25,479 bases of DNA from an uncultured Coriobacteriales bacterium (lineage in GTDB: Bacteria > Actinomycetota > Coriobacteriia > Coriobacteriales > QAMH01). Both the position numbers and the translations under genes were made by a program. The stretch is from the NCBI GenBank assembly GCA_934646835.1, contig CAKUES010000025.1, forward strand, positions 1 through 25,479. The letters are read 5' to 3'. Below, in pieces: positions 7,238-15,282 of this stretch; the stretch's first letter is position 1, and every line of letters starts with the position of its first letter. The notes under the pieces are model-generated. The model was not told the DNA's origin and made no database searches. It was given only the letters and a program-made list of their open reading frames with translations.

Positions 7238-7915
7238 TTGACCGACACGCAAAACCAGGAAGTGCTCGATAAGGTCGTGACGCTGCCCAACCTCGTTACG
7301 TTGTGCCGCTTCCTCCTCATCCCCGTCTTCATCTTCCTGCGCTTCTTCACCCCGTATCACTTCGCGGCGCTCGTCGTCTTTGCCGTCGCCGCCTGCACGG
7401 ACTGGGTCGACGGCCAGATTGCACGCCGTACGGGCCAGGTCTCGCGCCTGGGCAAGGTGTTCGACCCCTTGGTCGACCGCTTCTTGCTCGCCACGGGCGT
7501 CATCTCCGTCTGCGTCGAGGGCAGCCTCCCCCTGTGGATCGTCATCATGCTCGTCTTGCGCGACCTCATCCTCCTCATCGAGGGTCGCGTCCAGATCTAC
7601 CTGATGGATCGCCTCATCCCCGTCTCCTACGTGGGCAAGTTCGCCACCGCGTTTCTGCTCTTTGGCTTCTCGTTCCTGCTGCTCCAGATGCCGGTTGTCC
7701 CCGGTCTGGGTATCGCGGACATCTCCTGGCTGCCTGGCCTGGGAAGCGAGCCTGCCTACCTGGGCATCTTCCTTGTCTACATCGGCGTCATCTTGTCGCT
7801 GACCGTGTTCTGCATCTACAACGTGCGCGGCTTTTGTGCCTATCGCGAACAGCTCAAGAGCGGCGTGCGCGTGGCGTCCGATGGTACGGGCGTGGACATC
7901 GACAAACATTTCTAG
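7238..7915 (+). CDS. CDP-alcohol phosphatidyltransferase (PgsA-like)
   Basis: This 225-aa integral membrane enzyme of phospholipid synthesis transfers a phosphatidyl group from CDP-diacylglycerol to an alcohol. The complete family signature D-x2-D-G-x2-A-R-x8-G-x3-D-x3-D is present as DWVDGQIARR, eight residues in all to the glycine, then KVFDPLVDR. Several hydrophobic segments surround it. The acceptor is uncertain: glycerol-3-phosphate (PgsA) is most common at this size, but actinobacterial cardiolipin synthases share the fold. The frame is open from 7145. TTG at 7238 is preferred because it gives the usual short N-terminus (TDTQNQEVLDKVVTLPNLVTLCR), with a weak purine-rich site upstream; GTG at 7199 is the alternative. 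It appears monocistronic. Confidence 0.85.
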   Translation: MTDTQNQEVLDKVVTLPNLVTLCRFLLIPVFIFLRFFTPYHFAALVVFAVAACTDWVDGQIARRTGQVSRLGKVFDPLVDRFLLATGVISVCVEGSLPLWIVIMLVLRDLILLIEGRVQIYLMDRLIPVSYVGKFATAFLLFGFSFLLLQMPVVPGLGIADISWLPGLGSEPAYLGIFLVYIGVILSLTVFCIYNVRGFCAYREQLKSGVRVASDGTGVDIDKHF

Positions 7916-7947
7916 CCTGTTGCGCAATTCATAGCTTCTAGAGAGAG

Positions 7948-7983
7948 TACCGCCAGAGCCTCTGGTGGTATTCTTCTCGTTTG
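7948..7983 (+). terminator. Terminator after the phosphatidyltransferase
   Basis: TACCGCCAGAG (7948-7958) pairs with CTCTGGTGGTA (7960-7970) with one G-U pair, followed by the pyrimidine-rich TTCTTCTCGTTT. It lies between the phosphatidyltransferase stop and the TTG start of the next gene. Confidence 0.6.
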
Positions 7984-8011
7984 TACCCATAGTGACGAAA
8001 TAGGACTTAAC

Positions 8012-10660
8012 TTGCCAAGCAACGACGAAACACCAAGGCGACGCTCTGTAGGCGCCCATGACGCTTCTAGGAAGGCGTCTGCCTCGTCGCGCTCCGGTGA
8101 GGCAAAGCCTCGCACGACCACCGGCCGTCACAGCGCCCCCAGCAGGCGCGATGAGGCGCCTCAGTACCGCCAGCGCCCTAAGGCTGCAAAACCCGATGTC
8201 CTCAAGGCGGCTAAATCCGCTGCCAAGAAGACGAGCGACGTCGCCAAAAAGGCGGTGAAGCCTGCGGATAAGACCGCAGAGAAGAAGGCTGCTGCCAAGA
8301 AACCCGCGGTGGACAAGAAGGTTCCCGCAGCTAAGGGCGGCGTCGTCAAGAACGCCTCCAAGGTCCCCGCTGGATCTGGCGCCCATGCCGAGCGCGCGAC
8401 GGTGAAGCTGCCGTCTGATGCCGAGCGTGCTGCCAGGAGGGCCGCGCACAACACCGATGCTGCCCGTGCTACCGCCAAGCGCTCCTCTGCGGCATCCAAC
8501 AGGGCCGCTTCCAGGCGCGCTGCAAAAAACGAGCCGATGCACGGCACCAAGCTGCATCCTGTAGACTTCAAGGACAACGGCCGTCTCAAGACGGGCGCGT
8601 TTACCCCTGCCGAGCATGTGCCCTCTTCTCGCACGACGAGCAACGGCGCTGCTTTTGTCGACTACTTCAAGAGCCACCTCAAGGTCTGCCTGCCCATCAC
8701 GATTGCGCTTGCCCTCGTGATTATCGGCGGCGTGGTCGACCTGGGTGCCTCCTTTGGCAAGATCCACCCCGGCGTCAAGGTTTACGGCGTCGAGGTCGGC
8801 GGCATGTCCCAAGATGAGGCTGCTGCCTCACTCGAGGATGCGCTCTCTGATACCCTCAATGACGCCCGCGTCACTGTCTATGCAAGCCAGGACGGCGCTG
8901 TAGGTGACAGTGCCGCGCTCGTCACCTTGCCGAGCGGCGGGGAGGACGGTGTCGCCTACGCAGAGAAGCTCTCTGCCACCGATATGGATGGCGACGGCAC
9001 GGCTGACAAATGGACCCTCAAGCCCGAGAGTGTCGGCGCGCATGTTGACGGCGCTGCCATGGCCGCCAACGCCTACCTCGTCGGCCGCGAGGGCAACTTC
9101 ATCGCGGGCCGCATCGGTGCCTGGCTCGGCAAGTTCAACCTCGACCCCGTGCTCGGCTTCAACAAGGACCGCATGAACGAGATCTGCGACGTCATCGACA
9201 AGGCCTGTGGCACCAAGATCAAGGACTCCAAGATCACCATCTCCGATGGTCAGGCAAGCGTTGTCGAGGGTAATGACGGATGGCTCGTCAACCAAGACGA
9301 GCTCGGCCAGCTCATCTGCCGCGCGGTCTACGACGGCAATGCGACGGCGCTCGTCGCCCCCATGCAGACTCAAGCTATGCGCATTACTCCGGACACCGCC
9401 CAGCGCGTGGCCGACCAGGTGACTGCTGCCTTGACCCAGGACGTGACCATTACCTACAAGGACGATTCCTGGACCATGGACGAGCACAAGCTCGCCGACA
9501 TGCTCAGCCAGACCGTCCTCGCGCCTGACCAGTACCTCAAGATGGGCAACGGCACCCAGAAGAAGACGAAGATCCCCACCAAGGACGCCGACCCCGACTT
9601 CTCGCTGCCCTACGACACCTCCGCCGGTCTTGATGCCAGCTCCGGTTACACGCTGCAGTGCTACGTCGACCAGGAGAAGTTCTCGAACTACCTCAAGGAG
9701 CTTTTGGGCAGCAAAGCCGACGGTGGCGCCAAGAACGCGCGCTTTGATACGTCTTCTGGCGATACGGTCAAGATCGTGAAGTCCAAGGACGGTCAGGGCC
9801 CGGATCGCCTGGCTGCTGGCATGGAGCTGCAGGACATGCTCTTTGGCACCAACACGGACCGCACGATCGCGCTCGTCGATACCGTTATCAAGCCCGAGCG
9901 CACCACCGAGGACGCAGAGGCTATGGGCATCAAGGAGCGTCTGGCGTCTTGGAGCATCGGTTTGGGCGGCAGCAGCAACCGCATCAAGAACATCCGCTTG
10001 CTGTGCAAGCTGATCGACGGTTCCGTCGTCGCTCCCGGTGACACCTGGTCGTTTAACGACACGACGGGCGAGCGCACCGCGGAAAAGGGCTTCGAGACCG
10101 CCCCCGTCATCATCAACGGCAAGCACGAGGACCAGCTCGGCGGCGGCATCTGCCAGGTCGCGACCTGCGTCTTCAACGCGGCTTGCTACTCCGGCCTGGG
10201 CATCGTCACGCGCACCAACCACGACTTCTACATCCCGACCTACGACGACGAGGGATTTGCGGACGCGACGGTTAGCTGGGACGTGCCTGACCTCGAGTGG
10301 CTCAACGATACGGACAACTACATCCTGCTCACGGCGGATGCCTCCGGCGATAACGTCGTGGTCTCCCTGTGGGGCACCGACGACGGCCGCACGGTCGAGT
10401 GCGATCGCGGCGATTGGAAGAAGGGCACCAAGTACAAGACGATCAAGGAGAACGACGACACGCTGCCCAAGGGCACGACCAAGGTCGAGCAGGCCGGCGT
10501 CGATGGTCGCAGCATCCAGATCCGCTACCTGGTCACCTCCAAGAGCGGCGAGGTGCTCCACGACATCAAGTTCAACAGCGTCTACGTGCCGCAAAACGAG
10601 ATCATCAAGGTCGGCACCAAGACAAGCGACAGCGACAAGTCGAAGAAGTCGAGCGACTAG
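8012..10660 (+). CDS. VanW-domain cell-surface protein with PG-binding and G5-like domains
   Basis: This 882-aa membrane-anchored surface protein starts at TTG 8012, with AGGA six bases upstream. Residues 1-215 are a cytoplasmic, low-complexity Lys/Ala/Arg-rich domain (for example KAAKSAAKKTSDVAKKAVK). Residues about 224-243 form one transmembrane helix. The extracellular part begins with a peptidoglycan-binding_4-type domain (GVKVYGVEVGGMSQDEAAASL) and a probable second copy. A VanW domain follows at about 640-790 (WSFNDTTGERTAEKGF, QLGGGICQVATCVFNAA). A G5-like domain lies at about 800-870 (LPKGTTKVEQAGVDGRS ... IKVGTK). VanW proteins are common in Gram-positive cell envelopes, but their biochemical role is not settled; vancomycin resistance should not be assumed. 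The N-terminal domain is the unusual part. Confidence 0.88.
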   Translation: MPSNDETPRRRSVGAHDASRKASASSRSGEAKPRTTTGRHSAPSRRDEAPQYRQRPKAAKPDVLKAAKSAAKKTSDVAKKAVKPADKTAEKKAAAKKPAVDKKVPAAKGGVVKNASKVPAGSGAHAERATVKLPSDAERAARRAAHNTDAARATAKRSSAASNRAASRRAAKNEPMHGTKLHPVDFKDNGRLKTGAFTPAEHVPSSRTTSNGAAFVDYFKSHLKVCLPITIALALVIIGGVVDLGASFGKIHPGVKVYGVEVGGMSQDEAAASLEDALSDTLNDARVTVYASQDGAVGDSAALVTLPSGGEDGVAYAEKLSATDMDGDGTADKWTLKPESVGAHVDGAAMAANAYLVGREGNFIAGRIGAWLGKFNLDPVLGFNKDRMNEICDVIDKACGTKIKDSKITISDGQASVVEGNDGWLVNQDELGQLICRAVYDGNATALVAPMQTQAMRITPDTAQRVADQVTAALTQDVTITYKDDSWTMDEHKLADMLSQTVLAPDQYLKMGNGTQKKTKIPTKDADPDFSLPYDTSAGLDASSGYTLQCYVDQEKFSNYLKELLGSKADGGAKNARFDTSSGDTVKIVKSKDGQGPDRLAAGMELQDMLFGTNTDRTIALVDTVIKPERTTEDAEAMGIKERLASWSIGLGGSSNRIKNIRLLCKLIDGSVVAPGDTWSFNDTTGERTAEKGFETAPVIINGKHEDQLGGGICQVATCVFNAACYSGLGIVTRTNHDFYIPTYDDEGFADATVSWDVPDLEWLNDTDNYILLTADASGDNVVVSLWGTDDGRTVECDRGDWKKGTKYKTIKENDDTLPKGTTKVEQAGVDGRSIQIRYLVTSKSGEVLHDIKFNSVYVPQNEIIKVGTKTSDSDKSKKSSD

Positions 10661-10684
10661 CGCGACAGACATACCGCGATGCAA

Positions 10685-10719
10685 GGCGGGGACCGAGGTG
10701 ACTCGGCTCCCGCCTTTTT
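10685..10719 (+). terminator. Terminator after the VanW gene
   Basis: The stem GGCGGG/CCCGCC, extended through a small internal mismatch to CCGAG/CTCGG with loop GTGA, is followed by TTTTT (10715-10719). It starts 25 bases after the stop codon. Confidence 0.85.
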
Positions 10720-10732
10720 GCGTGCGGGGAGT

Positions 10733-10760
10733 GCTGAACGTTTGAGACCAGACGTTCAGC
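10733..10760. repeat. Second-family hairpin repeat (CTGAACG type), copy 2
   Basis: The arms GCTGAACGT (10733-10741) and ACGTTCAGC (10752-10760) are perfect inverted repeats around TTGAGACCAG. It shares CTGAACG, GACCAG and CGTTCAG with the copy at 1064. It lies 13 bases after the terminator and 42 bases before solo unit C. Confidence 0.7.
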
Positions 10761-10802
10761 TGTGGGTGAGTGTGTCCGTTGCGTCCTGCCAGCTTCACAC
10801 TG

Positions 10803-10843
10803 CAGATGACACCTTTTGTCACTGGTACATATGGTGTCATCTG
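10803..10843. repeat. Solo repeat unit, locus C (variant subfamily)
   Basis: Perfect 11-bp arms CAGATGACACC (10803-10813) and GGTGTCATCTG (10833-10843) surround a centre containing TTGTCACTGGTACA. Compared with the main family the arm changes from TGACACA to TGACACC with a matching change on the other side, and the centre reads GGTAC instead of GGCAC. Confidence 0.85.
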
Positions 10844-10938
10844 GTGCCAGGAGTCTGCCTTGCTGTCCCTCAGAGCGGCATTAATCGGTCAAATCCTTAG
10901 ATGTGACCACCCTGTTTTTGTTACAAGCGTCGAAAACA

Positions 10939-10967
10939 TTCACCATTTGCTTATTTCTCCCTACAAT
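10939..10967 (+). promoter_or_regulatory. Candidate promoter of paaK
   Basis: A -35 TTCACC (10939-10944), a 17-bp spacer and a -10 TACAAT (10962-10967) lie in an AT-rich stretch about 80 bases before the paaK start. The imperfect palindrome at 10998-11017 follows it. Confidence 0.5.
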
Positions 10968-10997
10968 CTCTCTCTGTAATGTTCATAATGTTTCAAC

Positions 10998-11017
10998 GTG
11001 TGATAACCCTATTACAC
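10998..11017. promoter_or_regulatory. Imperfect palindrome in the paaK leader
   Basis: GTGTGATA (10998-11005) and TATTACAC (11010-11017) pair with one G-U across ACCC. It lies about 25 bases downstream of the predicted transcription start and 30 bases before the paaK ATG, a position suited to an operator. No regulator gene is nearby. Confidence 0.3.
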
Positions 11018-11046
11018 TTTCTATCAACGACAACACAGGGGGGACC

Positions 11047-12345
11047 ATGGCATACCAGGACGAGATCACCCATATGCCCCATGAGGAGCTCGAGGCCATC
11101 CAGCTCGAGCGCCTGAAGGAGACCGCCAAGCGCTGCTACGACAACGTCGAGTTCTTCAAGCAGAAGTTCGACGAGGCGGGCGTGAAGCCCGAGGACATCA
11201 AGTCCCTCGACGACATCACCAAGCTGCCCTTCACCACCAAGCAGGATATGCGCGACAACTACCCCTATGGTCTTTTTGCCGTCCCCCTGTCCGATTGCAT
11301 CGAGATCCATATGTCCTCCGGCACTACCGGCGTCGCAACCGTCTCCGGCTACACCCAAAACGACATCGACGCATGGAGCGACTGCTTTGCCCGCGGCATC
11401 GGCTATGCCGGCGGCGATGAGAACGACGTCCTCCACGTCTGCTACGGCTACGGCCTGTTCACCGGTGGCCTTGGTGCCCATTACGGTGGCCTGAAGGCCC
11501 AGTGCACCACTATCCCGATGTCTGCCGGCAACACCCCGCGCCAGATCAACGTCTTGCGCAACCTGGGTTCCAGCATCATCGCCTGCACGCCTTCCTACGC
11601 GATGCACATCGCCGACACCGCTATCGAGATGGGCCTGGACCCCAAGAAGGACTTCAACATCAAGGCTGGTATCCACGGCGCAGAGGCCTTCTCCGACACC
11701 TTCCGCGCCAACCTCGAGGCCAAGCTCGACTACAAGGTCTACGACGTCTACGGTCTGACGGAGATCATGGGCCCCGGTGTTGCCATGGAGTGCGAGTGCC
11801 AAGACGGCCTGCACCTGGCTGAGGACCATCTCTATGCAGAGATCCTCGACCCTGTCACTCACGAGCCTGTTCCAGAAGGCGAGTGGGGCGAGCTGGTGCT
11901 CACCACTCTCACCAAGGAGGCTACGCCGGTCATCCGCTACCGCACCAAGGACATCACGCGCATCATCCCCGGCACCTGCGCCTGCGGCCGCACTCACAAG
12001 CGCATCGCGCGCCTGCACGGCCGCACGGACGACATGATGATCATCCGCGGCGTCAACGTCTTCCCGTCCCAGATCGAAAACGTCTGCACCGCCTTCCCGG
12101 AGCTGGAGAACTGGTACCAGATCGAGCTCACCCGCGAGAAGGGCCTCGACGTTGCGACCCTCAAGATCGAGACCGTCGCCGACTTCGACTTCGACGAGGT
12201 CGCCAAGATCCAGGACCTGCAAAAGCGCGTCCAGGCCGCCCTCAAGGCAGAGCTCAACATCAAGATCGTCATCAAGGTCGTCGAGCCGCACTCCATCCAG
12301 CGCTCCGAGGGCAAGGCCGTCCGCATCGTCGACAACCGCGAGTAA
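11047..12345 (+). CDS. paaK: Phenylacetate-CoA ligase (AMP-forming)
   Basis: This 432-aa cytoplasmic enzyme interconverts an aryl acetate, ATP and CoA with aryl-acetyl-CoA, AMP and PPi. Visible motifs are the phosphate loop SSGTTG (residues 90-95), YGLTEIMGPG (about 235), YRTKD (about 298), the cysteine pair CACGR, the hinge and C-terminal-domain segment GRTDDMMIIRGVNVFPSQIE (about 325) and a C-terminal lysine in SEGKAVRIVDN. Length matches PaaK. ATG at 11047 follows AGGGGGG; the frame is open to 10903, but that segment contains the promoter. It is followed after 26 bases by an ACT-domain gene, a partnership often seen with indolepyruvate oxidoreductase genes. Indoleacetate or hydroxyphenylacetate are possible substrates. 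Confidence 0.92.
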   Translation: MAYQDEITHMPHEELEAIQLERLKETAKRCYDNVEFFKQKFDEAGVKPEDIKSLDDITKLPFTTKQDMRDNYPYGLFAVPLSDCIEIHMSSGTTGVATVSGYTQNDIDAWSDCFARGIGYAGGDENDVLHVCYGYGLFTGGLGAHYGGLKAQCTTIPMSAGNTPRQINVLRNLGSSIIACTPSYAMHIADTAIEMGLDPKKDFNIKAGIHGAEAFSDTFRANLEAKLDYKVYDVYGLTEIMGPGVAMECECQDGLHLAEDHLYAEILDPVTHEPVPEGEWGELVLTTLTKEATPVIRYRTKDITRIIPGTCACGRTHKRIARLHGRTDDMMIIRGVNVFPSQIENVCTAFPELENWYQIELTREKGLDVATLKIETVADFDFDEVAKIQDLQKRVQAALKAELNIKIVIKVVEPHSIQRSEGKAVRIVDNRE

Positions 12346-12371
12346 CGTCGCGCTGATTAAGGAGGAACACC

Positions 12372-12782
12372 ATGATCGATCAGCTCGCTGTGTTTATCGA
12401 GAACAAGGCAGGCCGCTTGACCGCGCTGTGCAAGACCCTTGGCGACGCGGGCATCAACATGAACGCGCTCTCCGTTGCCGACACCGCGGACTACGGCGTT
12501 GCGCGCATCATCTGCTCTGACCCCGTCAAGGCTGCAGAGCTTCTGCGCGACGCGGGCTTCAGGGCTACGACCACCAAGGTCGTCGCCGTCGAGGTGCCCG
12601 ACACCCCCGGTGCCCTGGCAGGTGTCTTCGCCGCACTCGAGGAACGCGGCATCAACGTCGAGTACAGCTACTGCTTTGCCAACAACGGCAAGGCCGTCGA
12701 CGCCCTCAAGGCCCCTGAGGAGGCCATCGCCGCGCTGAGCGCCGCTGGCTACTCCGTCCTCCATCAGGCGGACCTCTCCTAA
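12372..12782 (+). CDS. Tandem ACT-domain protein (putative amino-acid-binding regulator)
   Basis: This 136-aa protein is made almost entirely of two ACT domains. The first (residues 1-67) starts DQLAVFIENKAGRLTALCKTL and the second (about 68-136) contains VEVPDTPGALAGVFAALEE, each with the ligand-binding glycine turn between strand 1 and helix 1. ACT domains bind amino acids and act allosterically; there is no catalytic domain or DNA-binding motif. The gene has a strong ribosome-binding site (AAGGAGGA) and is evidently co-transcribed with paaK, so an aromatic amino-acid sensor that tunes PaaK or IorAB is a reasonable inference. A terminator follows immediately. Confidence 0.85.
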   Translation: MIDQLAVFIENKAGRLTALCKTLGDAGINMNALSVADTADYGVARIICSDPVKAAELLRDAGFRATTTKVVAVEVPDTPGALAGVFAALEERGINVEYSYCFANNGKAVDALKAPEEAIAALSAAGYSVLHQADLS

Positions 12783-12805
12783 GGCCGAGCAACAAGCGCT
12801 CTCAA

Positions 12806-12844
12806 GGCAGCGGGTGCCCTCCCAGGGGTGCCCGCTGCTTTTTT
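12806..12844 (+). terminator. Terminator of paaK-ACT
   Basis: GCAGCGGG (12807-12814) pairs with CCCGCTGC (12831-12838), with additional CCC/GGG pairing inside, followed by six T residues (12839-12844). It lies 24 bases after the stop. Confidence 0.9.
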
Positions 12845-12889
12845 GTGCTCGCGCAGAGGCGGGGGTTTCGTTTCCTCCTGCGCTTTGTT

Positions 12890-12996
12890 CGTGACACACG
12901 TTGTGCCAGTGACATTGTGTGTCATGCAGAAGACTCGGGGATATCCTGCGACTCTATGGCATGACACACAATGTCACTGGCACAACGTGTGTCACG
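12890..12996. repeat. Composite inverted-pair repeat, locus D
   Basis: The units 12890-12927 and 12959-12996 are perfect 38-bp inverted copies of each other, separated by 31 bp. Each unit is itself palindromic, with TGACACAC and GTGTGTCA as arms around GTTGTGCCAGTGACATT or its complement. The spacer contains GGATATCC at its centre. Unit centres are 70 bp apart. No flanking direct repeat is seen. Confidence 0.93.
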
Positions 12997-13013
12997 CGCT
13001 TCGAAAGGGGCTC

Positions 13014-13051
13014 CATGACACACGTTGCCACTGACACAATGTGCGTTATGG
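13014..13051. repeat. Degenerate third repeat unit next to locus D
   Basis: The left part TGACACACGTTG (13016-13027) is identical to the first unit of locus D. The centre (CCACTGACACAA) and right arm (TGTGCGTTA) have diverged. The outer bases CCATGACACA and TGCGTTATGG still pair with two mismatches. It begins 20 bp after the composite. Confidence 0.65.
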
Positions 13052-13126
13052 GTGCGGCCTGGCCGCTTGATTCGCGTTATACTGATGAGTCCAAATAAGA
13101 CTCGCCAATCCGGGAGAAGACAGCAT

Positions 13127-14455
13127 TTGAAGCGCATCTGGAATATTCTCGCAGCGATGCTCGCTGTGCTTGCGATCGTTGCCTGCATGGCACCGGCCGC
13201 CTTCGCCGACATCAAGGGCACCGACTACGTCGGCTCGACCACCGTCGCAGACCGCAACCTCACGGTCACTCAGGTCCCCACCATCAACGCCAAGTACGGC
13301 ATCCTCTGCGACGAGGAGGGCAACGTGCTGTGGTCGCGCGGTGAGGACACCCAGTCCGCGATGGCATCGATCACCAAGATCATGACCGCGGTCGTCGTGC
13401 TCGAAAACGCCAATCTCGACGACGTCTACACCGTCTCGCCCAATGCGGCATCGGTGGGAGAGAGCTCCATCGGCGTTCAGGCCGGTGACCAGGTCACCGT
13501 CGAGAACCTCCTCTACGGCTTGCTCATCCACTCCGGCAACGATGCCGGCGTCGTGCTCGCAGAGGGCCTTGCCGGCAGCATCCCCGCCTTTGTCGACATG
13601 ATGAACGCCAAGGCGCAGGAGCTCGGCCTCAAGAACACCCACTACGACAACCCGCACGGGCTTGACTCCTCCAAGCACTACTCGAGCGCCAGCGATATCT
13701 GCGTGCTTTCGCGCTATGCGATGCAGAACAAGACCTTCGCCAAGATCGTCGGCAAGAAGAAGGCCACGGTCGACTACGGCAACCGCAAGGCGACCTTCCG
13801 TTCCACGAACTCCCTGCTCAACGTCTGGGATCCCTGCATCGGCATCAAGACCGGCTACACCGGCAACGCTGGCTACTGCCTGTCCTCTTGCGCGGAACAA
13901 GACGGCGTGAGGCTCTACGCGGTCGTGCTCGGCTGCGCGGATATGACGCAGCGCTTTACCGACAGCCTCCGCCTCTTCAACTGGGGCTTCAAGCACTACC
14001 GCACGACCACCTTCGCCACGGCCGATGAAGTCTTGGCAGATGTCCCGGTGAGCGCCTACACCAACCGTACCGTTGCGGCGGGTGTGGCAGAGGATGTGTC
14101 CAGGCAAGTGCTCGACTACGACGGTGACATCTCCGTCGATATCGCGCTGGTCGATCTGCCCGACGGCGTCTCTGCAGGCGACCGCGTTGGCACGATCACC
14201 TGGCGACAAGGCGAGATAGCCCTGGCAAGCGCGCCGCTCATCGCCAAGGAGAGCTGCGGCAAGCCCCTTGCCATCGTCTCCGTCTGGACCTCTGTCGTGA
14301 GACTTGTCGGTTGGTTTACCGGTGACGACGCGGTGGCCCAGACCAAGCTCCACACTGATACGATTGAGGTTAACTTCAACGGCAATGACAACGGCGAGAC
14401 CATCGACGAGAAACTCGAAGAGCAGATTCGAGTAGATTCCCTGAAAGCTGAGTGA
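13127..14455 (+). CDS. Serine-type D-Ala-D-Ala carboxypeptidase (PBP5/DacF-like)
   Basis: This 442-aa secreted or membrane-bound low-molecular-weight penicillin-binding protein trims the terminal D-alanine of peptidoglycan stem peptides. All three active-site motifs are present: S81-I-T-K84 (S-x-x-K), S136-G-N138 and K241-T-G243. TTG at 13127 is chosen because it follows GGGAGAAG and starts a classic signal peptide (KRIW, hydrophobic LAAMLAVLAIVA, cleavage after AFA at residue 27). A cysteine in IVAC at residue 20 could alternatively be a lipobox. After the catalytic domain comes a PBP5_C-like beta domain (about 305-390), then a hydrophobic VWTSVVRLVGWFTG and an acidic end. The six-base gap to the next gene suggests an operon. 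Confidence 0.9.
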   Translation: MKRIWNILAAMLAVLAIVACMAPAAFADIKGTDYVGSTTVADRNLTVTQVPTINAKYGILCDEEGNVLWSRGEDTQSAMASITKIMTAVVVLENANLDDVYTVSPNAASVGESSIGVQAGDQVTVENLLYGLLIHSGNDAGVVLAEGLAGSIPAFVDMMNAKAQELGLKNTHYDNPHGLDSSKHYSSASDICVLSRYAMQNKTFAKIVGKKKATVDYGNRKATFRSTNSLLNVWDPCIGIKTGYTGNAGYCLSSCAEQDGVRLYAVVLGCADMTQRFTDSLRLFNWGFKHYRTTTFATADEVLADVPVSAYTNRTVAAGVAEDVSRQVLDYDGDISVDIALVDLPDGVSAGDRVGTITWRQGEIALASAPLIAKESCGKPLAIVSVWTSVVRLVGWFTGDDAVAQTKLHTDTIEVNFNGNDNGETIDEKLEEQIRVDSLKAE

Positions 14456-14461
14456 TACACC

Positions 14462-15172
14462 ATGAAGATCGATCCCAAAACCGTCTACGCAGTCGACCTG
14501 AGCATGGCCGGCATGATCCGTATCTACGGCGCTGACGCACCGCGTTTTGTCCGCACCATGTACTCCGGTAGCATGGAGCAGTTCGACACCCTCTACGGCA
14601 TCTCCCAGGGCATGATCTTGTCCTCCGAGGGCGAGGTCATGGACATGGTCGGCGTGATCCGCACCGGCAACGACGAGTGCCTGCTCATCACGAGCACGGA
14701 CAACATCGGCGAGATCTTGATGTGGCTCAATGCTCATGCAGAGCTCGAGGACGACAACGGCCGCATCTTTGCCGATGTCACCATCGAGGACCAGAGCCTG
14801 AAGCTCGCCATGATGCTCATCTACGGTGAGACCTCCGATGCGCTCTTTGCAGAGCTGCAGCAAGCGTGCGAGGGCAAGATCTACATGATCGCCGCGCGCT
14901 TCCCCGAGACCACCTACGCCGTGCCCCAGGGCCCGGGTCATCTCTTCGTCGTGGCCCCCAACATGGCACACCACATCGGCGAGTTCCTCAACTCCTGCAC
15001 GGAGGTCGAGGTCTTGAAGCTCGACGAGTACTCCGAGCAGCTGGCCGCCACCGGCATGGTCTGCGAGGGCCTGCAGAGCGCGGAGTACCACAAGCCTGCA
15101 GAGCTCGGGCTCGAGGGCTTCATGCGCGACGTGCACGACTTCGTCGGTGCCCGCGCACTCGGTTTGGAGTAG
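14462..15172 (+). CDS. GcvT/YgfZ-fold (folate-binding-like) protein
   Basis: This 236-aa protein resembles the N-terminal tetrahydrofolate-binding domain of aminomethyltransferase GcvT and of YgfZ. The pattern FVRTMYSGSMEQFDTLYG, then QGMILSSEGEVMDMVGVIRTG, then ECLLITSTDNIGEILMWL corresponds to the family's opening strands and loops. It is shorter than GcvT (about 360 aa) and lacks its C-terminal barrel, so glycine cleavage activity is unlikely; no other gcv gene is in the window. YgfZ-type proteins aid Fe-S protein upkeep, a possible but unproven role here. It starts six bases after the carboxypeptidase stop with a weak ribosome-binding site, implying translational coupling. The family call is from pattern only. 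Confidence 0.6.
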   Translation: MKIDPKTVYAVDLSMAGMIRIYGADAPRFVRTMYSGSMEQFDTLYGISQGMILSSEGEVMDMVGVIRTGNDECLLITSTDNIGEILMWLNAHAELEDDNGRIFADVTIEDQSLKLAMMLIYGETSDALFAELQQACEGKIYMIAARFPETTYAVPQGPGHLFVVAPNMAHHIGEFLNSCTEVEVLKLDEYSEQLAATGMVCEGLQSAEYHKPAELGLEGFMRDVHDFVGARALGLE

Positions 15173-15282
15173 CGGCTGGCACAGCGCGTCACGGTGGGCA
15201 AACACGATAGGGACTTTGTGGCTTTCTTGTTTGGTTTCTGTGCGTTTGCGCCTGTTTGCCGACCTTTAACAGTACCCACACG

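Noticed and set aside
8012..10660. Vancomycin resistance cluster
   Set aside because: VanW domains occur widely in Gram-positive surface proteins. No vanA/B ligase, vanH, vanX or vanRS gene is near.
10903..11046. Longer N-terminus for PaaK using the upstream open frame
   Set aside because: The 48 extra codons overlap the promoter and palindrome, lack coding bias, and the ATG at 11047 has a strong ribosome-binding site and the normal family start.
12779..13034. Short open frames running through the repeat loci (also near 827-1198, 10770-10979, 12828-13034, 15784-16090)
   Set aside because: Their peptides are mostly translations of the repeat itself (recurring CASDNVCH- or VPVTKCVT-like strings). 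They have no ribosome-binding sites, and the units are palindromic and non-coding in character. These are likely sources of spurious hypothetical proteins.
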